Assembly: GCF_030867145.1 (NCBI RefSeq)
Contig: NC_134433.1
Span: 10,801,216 to 10,865,215, forward strand
Direction of reading: 5' to 3'
Origin: Opisthocomus hoazin
Lineage: Eukaryota; Chordata; Aves; Opisthocomiformes; Opisthocomidae
DNA length: 64,000 nt
The first letter of the stretch is position 1, and the number at the start of each line of letters is the position of its first letter. The position numbers were made by a program, and so were the translations under genes. Shown one piece after another: positions 25,996 to 35,244 of the stretch. The notes beneath the pieces are model-generated. The model was given only the letters and a program-made list of their open reading frames with translations, was not told the origin of the DNA and made no database searches.

Positions 25996-26377
25996 ATGTC
26001 TCGCAGCCTCAAGGACCGGGCCCTGACAGGCCATGTAGGCCAAACCCTTCCAGCACCCATCAAGGTTGCCTTGACTTCAAAAATAGGTGGGTTTGTTTTC
26101 CACAGGCCTGGCAGGGTGCGTGGCCTCGCCAGAGACCGTCCCCCGCCCTCGGGGAGCCTTGCGCAGGGCCCAGGGAGCTGCGCTGCGGTGGCTGCGCAGG
26201 CCCCGCGGCCGCCTCCGTGTTAAGACGAGTTTTGATTAACCTCAACTTTGATTTTTTTTCACCAAGAACCGTTCTGATGATTAATCCTGCGCGCTTAACC
26301 ATTAATTCTATCGATCCAGTCTTCAATCACCGGGTTTAGTAATTCATTCTCAGGCTTCTGCGAACCAGCCGAGGGAA

Positions 26378-26407
26378 GGGGGGGGGGGGGGGGGGGGGGG
26401 GGGGGGG
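26378..26407 (+). repeat. Uninterrupted G30 homopolymer
   Basis: Thirty consecutive G residues at the upstream edge of the CCT6A/PSPH island. Such a run can form G-quadruplexes and is also error-prone in sequencing, so its exact length is uncertain. Confidence 0.9.
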
Positions 26408-26419
26408 CTGTCTGTCACA

Positions 26420-26806
26420 TGACTGGGTGGGATTAACGAACCACCGACCCTGCCCGTTCGAAGGCCTCGCACCGCGGCACCGCGCTGGTGGCCGATCCCA
26501 GCCGGCCGCTCCCCCCCTCGGGGCCGCGCTCCCCGCCGCCCCCAGCGCCCACTTCCACACGGGCCGGCGCCTGCCGCCCGCCGCGCCCCAACGGCGCCTC
26601 AGCGGCGGGGCGGGAGCGGCAGGCGCCACAGCCAATGGGGGCACGGTTGGCTCGCCGGAGGACCAATGGGAGCGAGCGCGCCTCGGAGTGTTCTAGAAGG
26701 GGCGGGCGGGGAGGCACGGCCTGCCCCGTTCCCGCCCCTCCGCTCGGCTCCCTCTGCCCTGCCTGGCGCGGCGCGGCCCAGGCCAGCGCGGAGAGCAGCG
26801 GCGGCC
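26420..26806. promoter_or_regulatory. CpG-island promoter of CCT6A, probably bidirectional with PSPH
   Basis: A GC- and CpG-rich block ends at the CCT6A start codon. It holds CCAAT boxes at 26632-26636 and 26663-26667, GC boxes (GGGGCGGG around 26615 and 26700) and a heat-shock-type palindrome TTCTAGAA at 26691-26698. PSPH runs away on the other strand, and the two genes are known to be head to head in human, so shared use is likely. The PSPH first exon could not be placed precisely. Confidence 0.75.
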
Positions 26807-29800
26807 ATGGCGGTGAAGGCCCTCAACCCCAAAGCCGAGGTGGCCCGTGCGCAGGCCGCGCTGGCGGTGAACATCAGCGCGGCCCGCGGGCTGCAGGACG
26901 TGCTGAGGACCAACCTGGGCCCCAAGGGCACCATGAAAATGTGAGGGAGCCCCCGGCACCTCCGGCGGGGCTGGGGGGGGGCGGGGCGGGGGATACAGGC
27001 GGCTCCGCGCACGGGCGGCCGTTACGGCCTGAGGGGAAGCGTGAGGAGAAAGGCGCGGGGAGGCTGGCGTGGGGCTGGGCCGCCGTTCCTGCCGCCGCCA
27101 TGAGGCGGGGAACAAAGGCGGAGGCCGCCCGGACGGGGGGGGGGGGAGAGGTATGCCCGGGGGGGACCCGCTCACCCGCCCACCCCCCTCGTGTTCCCCG
27201 CAGGCTGGTGTCGGGGGCTGGAGACATCAAGCTGACCAAAGATGGCAACGTGCTGCTGCAGGAAATGGTGAGCTGGGCCCTGCCGCGAGGGTGGGAGCCG
27301 GGGGGGGGGGCTGGGGGAGGCAGGAGCCCACTTGTGTTCCCTTCGAGCGCAGGGGGCTGGGGGGGAGACCGTGTCCCCCGCTGCCCCCGGCCTGCGGTCT
27401 GTGGTGTTCAGCCCTGGGCTTTGAGGGGCAAAGGTGCCTTGGGAGGAAGGTAATTAAGTGCAGCGTGGTAGGTGTTAAATAGAGTTCGTGTGCTAATTTG
27501 GCAATTAAAAGGGAAACAAGCTGTTTAAATAATTATTTTGGCGTTTTTGTTGCCTTCTGCTTTGCTTACAGAAAGCATCCTCCTGTTGTACTTGAGCAGG
27601 CCTAGGACAGCACAGTTCACCATCGGTGTGTGGCTTGGAAAGTGGTTGAGTATGGGTGATGGACACGGCTCGTGTCGCTTTCCTGCCTGGGGTTGTATCG
27701 CAGTTTCCCTGCTGTAGGGGTGAAAGTTACACGAGGGCTGGGTCTCGTGAGCTGAGGGGCCAGCAGCGTGGCTGGACCCGCCATGGGCCCTGGTCCCGGG
27801 GCTATCAGGTAGCAGCGTGCCCACATCTCCCAGCTGAACACGGCCTGTTCGTGCCTGTGGAATGTTAAGCTCCATTAGCTGTCTGTTACAATTCAGCATA
27901 AAGTATTGAAGTTAATGTACATGGTGATCTGGCAGACAGGGGAAATTAATTACATTGGGTCTTTCACACTAGAGGCAGTGCTATAAAGAAAATAACAATA
28001 AAAAGCTAAATGACAGTATGAATGGTCCAAATGGATTTTATCTTGCTCAAGTAGAGTTACCAAGCACCACCCTCTTCAAATGTGGATACTGTTCTGTAGG
28101 TCTGTAGGCTTCAACCTGTGTTAAAATACTCTTCAGTCAGCTATTGGAGATGCTAAGTGATGTGTGTGTGTTCCTTAAATTAAAAGACTGATTTCTGTAA
28201 GTAACCTAAGGTCATGTGTGATGATTGTGAATTTTGGCCAGGCAGGCGTGGTGCTCATAGCTGGAACACCAAGTGTACTGTTTGGCAGAGGAACTGGCAA
28301 GAAACAAACTAGTCAAAAGTTCTTTAGTTTCCTAAGAACGAATAAAATAAACTGGTATGGAAATAGCAAACCATTAGGGTATGCACAGCACTGATGCAGA
28401 GATTACTGAATTAGCTCTAAACATGCTGGGTTTAGTGCCAGCAGCAGTCTGGTTTGTGTTGGCCCTTCCTTTGCGTGAAGGAGAAGAGGGCTCTATCAAG
28501 CTCATAATGAGTTGAGAACTAGTTTGGCTCTTAGTGCTCTATATTTTTGTGCACAGGTGCATAATCTGAGCAGGGAAATAATGTTAAATGGGTTAATTCA
28601 ATCAACCTGTTGTCAGTGATTGTTGTTAATTGGTGTCACTTGTTGAAACCCACTAAATTGAGGTGAATCATGAAAACATCAGCTAGTCCTTAAATATTTT
28701 GTTTAGCTGATTTCAGATTGCTTTCTTCCTGTACTAGTGCAGTAAAACTTACTGCTCAGCTTATTATTTTTGTTTAGCAAATACAACACCCCACGGCCTC
28801 CTTGATAGCAAAAGTAGCAACAGCACAAGATGACATCACTGGAGATGGTACCACTTCGAATGTCTTGATCATTGGAGAACTCCTAAAGCAGGCAGATCTC
28901 TATATTTCTGAGGTATGTATGTGGTATTTCTTTTGTAGGTGGACAAGTTAAGCTTCATCTGAGACCGTTCAGCTTGCTTTGTGTTTAAGGCTTGATGCTC
29001 ACAAGTCAAACATGAAAATGAATATATATTTCTGCCTAAAATGAACGCATCGCAGAACTTGGAAAATTGGGAAAAGCTGGAGAGGAGGACTTAAGACTTG
29101 TTCATAATTGCTTATTGTGGGTACTGTAGTTTTCAATAAGCTTTTTTCTGATACCTGCTGTTACTTTTGTCTGTGTGAGTTAAACCACTGCTTTTACTTG
29201 CATGTCAGCAGGCAGAGCCTCCCTGATATTGGGTATTTTGGATATTACGTTACAGAATAGGCATTCGTATTGCACAGTGAACACCCAAGTGTGCTTTGTA
29301 GTTCCCTTGGTTTTAATTCTGTGCTAGAACAACCTGTACTTTTCCTCTGCATTGGAAGGATTTCCATTCCTTTTATATGTATTCAGAAGGACAGTACATT
29401 TTCTTGTCTTTGTAGGATGCATATTCCCTATGTTTTGAGATTGCATGGAGTGTTGGAAACCACAGGTTCCATCTGTGAAAAAGTAACATGTCTTTCTTGT
29501 GTTGTCCCTTCTTCCTTTCCATTAGGGTTTGCACCCTAGAATAGTAGCAGAAGGGTTTGAGATTGCGAAGGAAAAAGCACTCGAGGTTTTGGAGCAAGTC
29601 AAAGTAACCAAGGAAATGGACAGGGAGACCCTTATAGATGTGGCCAGAACATCCCTCCGTACTAAAGTTCATACCGAGCTTGCTGACATCCTAACAGAGG
29701 TAAGTGTTATGTGTCTTTTCCACCTCTTTTCTGTGCGAAGAGGTCCAAGTTTTAAACTGTGCTGATTATTACTTGAGTGAAGGGCGGGTGAAAAGATGTG

Positions 29801-32800
29801 AACTCGCACTTTGGAAGACTAATAGTCCTTTTGGGACTTTTTTTCCCCCCTTCCCTCTGTTTCAGGCTGTAGTAGATTCTGTTCTGACAGTCAGAAAACC
29901 AGATGAGCCTATTGACCTCCACATGGTAGAGATTATGGAGATGAAGCACAAATCGGAAACTGACACAACGTAAGTAATGAGTATCCTTGAGCTTCAGTTT
30001 AGTGGTATCCTGACATTTGAGAAGTCTGTGGGGTTTTTCTTTTCTTTTTAGAAAAACTTGGGTGTCTTAAAGCTACCACTGGAAAAGTTATTAGGGAAGG
30101 GGTGAAAGAAAGGCAAAAATACTGATTTCGGCCATAAATTGTGTAGACAGCAGAAGTTCCCCAGTCACTGAGCTTGATTCCCTGACCAGAGATTTTTGAA
30201 TAGCAAAGAGTAACACTGGCTTAGGCTTTTACATAACAATGTTGAATAAATACTTTTTTTCTTAGTAATAGTGTTTGTGGTTCGATTCTGCTTTAGGCTT
30301 GTATCTATTCATTACAAGTAGAAAATAGCATTTGATAAATGGAAACTGGATTGTAGTCATCTGGTTGGGTATTCCGTAGGCTTGTATATTTACCGCAGTG
30401 GCATGGACGAATTCTGCACTAGCTTTCCTCAGTGGCTAATGCAGTCAGACACTATGCCAGAATAAATTCCTTTTTCACACTCTGATCGGTATGCGTTTTA
30501 TATGAGAATGGGCATGCCCTTGGAAGTGGGATACATGATCGTTGTTTGCTCCCAGCACAAGTGCACAGGCAGTTCGCGTTTGCCCAGTTGCATTGTCAAT
30601 TGTCTGACTAGTCTGTGCTTCCGTGAAATGTGTATCTTCTCTATGTGTATGTTGACACACACAATGCTTTTTAATCTTCCAGCCTGATTAGGGGGCTGGT
30701 TTTGGATCATGGTGCTCGTCATCCTGACATGAAGAAAAGAGTGGAAGATGCCTATGTTCTTACTTGCAATGTATCTCTAGAATATGAGAAAACGTAAGTA
30801 CACGGCAACAAGGTGAAGAGCAGAAAATGCTCCCGTCTTAAAAGACTTTTGTTTAAGGTGTGGTTAAATAAGAACTGAACAGACTGCGTAGAGTCTTCTA
30901 GAGCGAGGCAGGTGGTGGAGAAGGTGGAATGGAAGAGGTGATGCTCCTTCTGCTGGCCTTTTTTGGAAGGGGGAAGCTGGTGTCTGAGAAAATGTTTTTG
31001 AGAGTCAGAGCTTCATATTGTCAGAATAATAAGTCAGAGCTTTATGTTGTTGTTTCATTGAAGAAAGGCTGGAAGTCCTCCCTTCCTTTGGCATAATTTT
31101 ACATTCTAAAGCAAACATCTAAATATCCTCCAGAGTTTGCTCAGTTTTAAATGTGTGCTTTATTCCTTGCAATGGGAAGCTCTGAACTAGAGCTGTATGT
31201 TGCCTGCTGGTGTGGGGGGGTGTGTGTCTTGTTTGTTTCATTTCAAAAGGAATGATTCCTTATGCTTAGGTTTATTTCTGCAGCAGAGAGGATAGTTTTC
31301 TTACTGCTATTTTTTTTCTCCTTCAGAGAGGTGAGCTCTGGATTCTTCTATAAAAGTGCGGAAGAGAGAGAGAAGCTAGTGAAAGCCGAAAGAAAGTTCA
31401 TTGAAAATAGAGTGAAGAAAATCATAGACTTGAAAAGACGAGTCTGTGGTGATTCAGATAAGGGATTTATTGTGATCAACCAGAAGGTGAGATGAAGGAT
31501 ACAACTAACTAGAAAAATTAATCTGAAACATTGGTTTTCTTGGCAAGCAGTGTGCTGTTTGACTCATTTTGTACAGTTCTTCAAAGACAGCTAAATTTAG
31601 GCTGATGTACTTTCGAATATATGCATACAGTTCCTACTTGAGGTTTTCTTTGAACCCTGAGGAAGAAGTTATTCATCAGTGTCAGACTGAGAGGGGGGTT
31701 TGTTAGCTTTTTCTGTATCCTGATGGTCACTTTCTTTGTTTCTAGGGAATTGACCCGTTTTCCTTTGATGCACTTGCGAAAGAAGGAATAGTTGCTTTGC
31801 GGAGAGCCAAAAGGAGGAATATGGAAAGGTCAGTTCCAGGGGAGAGAAATTGCTCTTCCGAACTTGAGTGGTGAACCAAGTCTGGCTTGAACCCACCTTC
31901 AAGGACTTGCGCTAAGTCCACTTCAATCTCTCCAGCTCTTAACTGATGTAACACGGGGTAGTCTCTACAAACCATGGAAGAGTTGGTTCAGCACACTGAG
32001 TGACATAGGAATGTGAGCTATCGGTATGCTTTAGATGTGGCCACCTATAGAGGAGGCTTAATTCTACAAGCTTGATTTTGTGAAGAGCTCTTTCATGAAC
32101 AGTGGCAAACTGTTCCAAGCCTAGGAAGTTTGGTGTTCTGCATGCTGAAATACTACTGTTCTGTTAGTGACTTCAGATTTTAGTTACGCAAGTGCTAAGC
32201 TGTATGTGTTCCCTCGCAGACTGACCCTTGCATGTGGTGGTACTGCCATGAACTCTGTGGAGGATCTCACTCCTGACTGTCTGGGACACGCGGGGCTTGT
32301 CTATGAGTATACACTGGTAAGTACAACTAAGCTTTCAGCTGAAGCCAGGTTAAATACTCCTCGCTTGGTGCCAGCTTCTCTTTCATCTTGCTGTGTCTGT
32401 GTGTGGATTTTTAAGTGTTTTAAGAGCTACACTAGAGCATGAATAAAGGTTGGTAGCGTTTCACATCCCAGCATGCACTTGCTGCCTGGATATTTGCTGT
32501 TAAAGTGTTTTCCTGTTGTTATTTCCATATTACGCTTTTAATATCTGTAAAATGGAGAATGGTAGTAAGGTTCTGCTGCTTCTCGTCACTCTGGAAGTGC
32601 TGTTAGTGCAGGCCTGAATCTGAAAGTGTCCATTTTTTTTATTATGTATACACGTTGATGAAGCAATGTATAACATGAATACATAACACTGTTTTACAGG
32701 GTGAAGAGAAATACACCTTTATTGAGAAATGTGACAACCCCCGCTCTGTTACCCTGTTGATCAGGGGGCCAAATAAGCATACGCTCACACAAATCAAGGA

Positions 32801-34149
32801 TGCAGTAAGAGATGGTCTGCGGGCTGTTAAAAACGCTATTGAGGATGGTAAGTCTCTGCCCTGTTTAGCGATGTGAAGGATCTTCTGTTGCAATTCACCT
32901 CAAAATTAGTGAATTTTGTAATGGCTTCCTTGGTATCTGATGCTGTCAGACACCAAGCTAAGTGTATTTCAATGTGAAGTGCTTTTAGTTACTGTTCTTA
33001 CACCTCGTATTTTACAAGTAGTTGATAACTCTGTAAGTACCTGCCTGATCAGATAAAAGTCGTCTTTTTAAAGATGAAGGAAGAGATCAAACTACACTAA
33101 AAATTAACTGTTCAAATTGGAATAGGTGGTTACTGTGAAGTCTCAATACCACGTTTTCCCTTGCAGGATGCGTGGTTCCAGGAGCAGGGGCGCTGGAAGT
33201 GGCGGTAGCTAATGCTCTTGTTAAGCATAAACCTAATGTGAAAGGAAGAGCCCAGCTTGGAGTTCAAGCTTTTGCTGATGCTCTGCTCATCATTCCTAAG
33301 GTACAAGGAACTCATGAAAACAGTGGGTTAAAAGCATGCTCAGATCCCATTGCTGTTTCTGTTGGAGGTCTCTATTAATTAACAACATGAAATAATGTCT
33401 TCGTTCTCAAAGGTTCTCGCTCAGAACTCTGGTTACGATCCCCAGGAAACATTAGTGAAGGTTCAGACAGAGCACGCAGAATCGGGGCAACTCACTGGCG
33501 TTGATCTGAACACTGGTAAGAACTTTCTAAACTATTGGGATGATGCTCTAGTAAGAAACTGTTTTGTGTCTCAGCTCCCTGAAGAACAAAGTTGCTCTGA
33601 ATGCAGAAAGCTACCCCTTTTTTTCATAAAACCCTGTGCAGGGGCCCTAGTAGGTGTCCTGCTGCTGCAGCCAGTGCTGGCATGCTGAGGTACTTCAGTG
33701 TATTCTGTGTGTTTCGTGGAGCTAAAGCACGGAGCAACGCCGTGTTGGACATAGCAAGCAGTATCAGGTGTTAGCAAGTCTGACTTTGAATTATGTGAAC
33801 TGGTGATTTAAAGACTGTTGTACTTCTTTTGCAGGTGAGCCAATGGTAGCTGCAGCAGCTGGAATCTGGGATAATTATAATGTCAAAAAGCAGCTGCTTC
33901 ATTCATGGTAAATGTTACAGTATTTTCACTCTAAGTAGCAATGGGTGTTTGATCATTCAGATTGATGCAGTGGTACAGAATTGAGGGATCCCGTATAGGG
34001 GAAGCTGCCTTGAAAGGCAGAAATGAAGCTGAGCTGTCTTTGAACTATAATAACAATATTTATTTTATCTTTCTAGCACGGTGATCGCTAGCAACATTCT
34101 CTTGGTGGATGAAATTATGCGAGCTGGAATGTCCTCTCTCAAAGGCTGA
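26807..34149 (+). CDS. CCT6A: CCT6A, chaperonin-containing TCP1 subunit zeta, complete, 14 exons
   Basis: CCT6A is one of eight subunits of the cytosolic TRiC/CCT chaperonin, which folds actin, tubulin and other proteins using ATP. Exons: 26807-26940, 27204-27267, 28778-28912, 29526-29699, 29866-29969, 30683-30793, 31327-31486, 31746-31828, 32220-32316, 32700-32847, 33167-33300, 33413-33515, 33835-33907 and 34077-34149 (TGA). Total 1593 nt, or 530 residues (human 531), with every phase closing. The group II chaperonin signatures are visible: [10 protein letters not shown] (residues 36-45), the ATP/Mg motif TGDGTTS with Asp89, and [10 protein letters not shown] late in the protein. The end [10 protein letters not shown] is family-typical. 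The ATG lies in GCGGCCATGG, a strong context. Intron 5 carries an H/ACA snoRNA candidate. The testis paralogue CCT6B is ruled out by close identity to CCT6A and by the neighbours. Confidence 0.98.
30395..30538 (+). ncRNA. H/ACA box snoRNA candidate in CCT6A intron 5
   Basis: Two hairpins with the canonical H/ACA layout lie in the sense orientation. Hairpin 1 has lower stem TGGCAT/ATGCCA (30399-30404/30454-30459) and upper stem CTGCA.TAGC/GCTA.TGCAG closing at 30414/30444. Between the stems is an internal pocket of 9+9 bases. It is followed by the H box AGAATA (30459-30464). Hairpin 2 has upper stem GGTATGC/GCATGCC (30488-30494/30512-30518), with its own pocket, and ends at ACA (30533-30535) plus three bases. 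The pocket-top to box spacing is 14 nt in both hairpins, as the family requires. Human CCT6A introns are known to host H/ACA snoRNAs of the SNORA15/SNORA22 type. The exact family name could not be assigned by eye. Confidence 0.78.
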
Positions 34150-34383
34150 GCTGGATCTGCTGCTGGTGGTGGTGGTCTTTGAGATCCACCTGCAGGCGCT
34201 CCGTTCCTAGCTGGGGTGGATTGTCCCGGTGAGAGAAGTTACTCTGCTGTAACGAGCAGCCCCTACTTGGTAAACACGGCCACTCAAAATATTACCAACT
34301 ATTCAAATATTTGGCTCTAAAAATCAGTTATTTATTTTTAATTTCACCGAAGTGTACAACTGAAGTTGCGTTCCTTTTTACCC

Positions 34384-34389
34384 AATAAA
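34384..34389 (+). other. CCT6A polyadenylation signal
   Basis: AATAAA 235 bases after the CCT6A stop, followed within 40 bases by a GT-rich element (TTCGTGTGTGCC), the usual downstream cleavage context. This places the 3' end near 34405. Confidence 0.85.
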
Positions 34390-34999
34390 CTGTTGCGTCC
34401 TGTGCTTCGTGTGTGCCGGTTAATTAAGGCTTTATCTTCCTCAGGCCGAGGTCTTGAGCATTCTGCTGGCAGCCTGTGTGAGGGGGGGGGGGGCTGCAGG
34501 CTGGGGTCCGGCACCCAGCTCTGCCTCCTGGGCTCTGGTACCCAGGGCAGTGCCTTCCTGTTCCTGGGGGCTGCGGAAAGGCGGCTCAGTGCTCCCCTTC
34601 TTGCTTGGTCCATTGTAAAGCTGGGCTGAGCCCATCACCTCATCATCTTGTACAGATAAATGGAGTTAACGCACTCCGTAAGGGCCTGAAGCGTGCCTGC
34701 AAAGGCTTGTTGCGATGGTTGTGGTGACACAGCGGTGAGTTTTAACACTTTGTGCTGCAGTTGGGTATTTACAGCGAGCTCTGTGGGTTGAGCCTGCCCG
34801 GGGAGGCGGCTGTGCTTGCGGGAAGGGAGCAGGCTTGCAGCGATTTTTCCCTTATCCCAGCTGGGCTCCGCTCTGTTAACAGCCAGGAGCCTCCGGTTGC
34901 GGGTGGCTGCCTGAAGGGCTGTGAAAGTGACCTTTAATAAAAAAACCCAAGGAACCACTCCTGAAACACCACCAAAGGCCCCTGTTTGCCTGTGAATCG

Positions 35000-35244
35000 G
35001 TGCAGTGCCTCAGGGCGGGGGGTGTCGTCGCCGGCTCCGGCAGCGGGAGACTTTCCCTGCGCGGAGGGGAAATGCTGTTACACCTTTTCCGTCCCTTTTC
35101 CTCAAAAGCCGTTCCCTCGGCACCCGGCGCTGCGGGCGGCCCACGCGGGGCGCCGAGCCCGCCGCGCGGCACGGCCCGGAAGCGCTTCCCCGCGCCCGCA
35201 GCTCTTCCGGGTGAGCGCCCGCCCCCGGCGCGGCGGCCCGGGCC
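35000..35244 (+). promoter_or_regulatory. CpG-rich promoter / 5' UTR of SUMF2
   Basis: GC- and CpG-dense sequence immediately upstream of the SUMF2 ATG, about 0.6 kb past the CCT6A polyadenylation site. No TATA box was seen. The transcription start is not resolved. Confidence 0.65.

Larger units (their letters stand above)
15566..26400 (-). other. Long 5' intron region of PSPH (inferred)
   Basis: Between the first coding exon of PSPH and the CpG island at 26.4 kb there is about 10.8 kb with no recognisable protein-coding exon. It holds two CR1 copies (18.5 and 25.4 kb), a GC-rich patch at about 22.04-22.40 kb and one well-formed minus-strand exon candidate at 21850-21895. In human the PSPH first exon abuts CCT6A head to head. 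The same arrangement is inferred here. Confidence 0.6.

Noticed and set aside
26488-27453. Long open frames on both strands across the CCT6A CpG island
   Set aside because: High GC depletes stop codons. They overlap CCT6A exons 1-2 in other frames and have low-complexity Pro/Gly/Arg composition.
28211-28300. GTGATGA in CCT6A intron 2 as a snoRNA C box
   Set aside because: No D box (CTGA) at a suitable distance and no terminal stem.
31841-31933. The branched element in CCT6A intron 8 as a tRNA gene
   Set aside because: No box A/box B pair in the right order, and the arm lengths do not fit a tRNA.
33536-33586. ATGATGC...CTGA in CCT6A intron 12 as a C/D box snoRNA
   Set aside because: The C box is imperfect, only about 40 bases separate the boxes and no terminal stem pairs the flanks.
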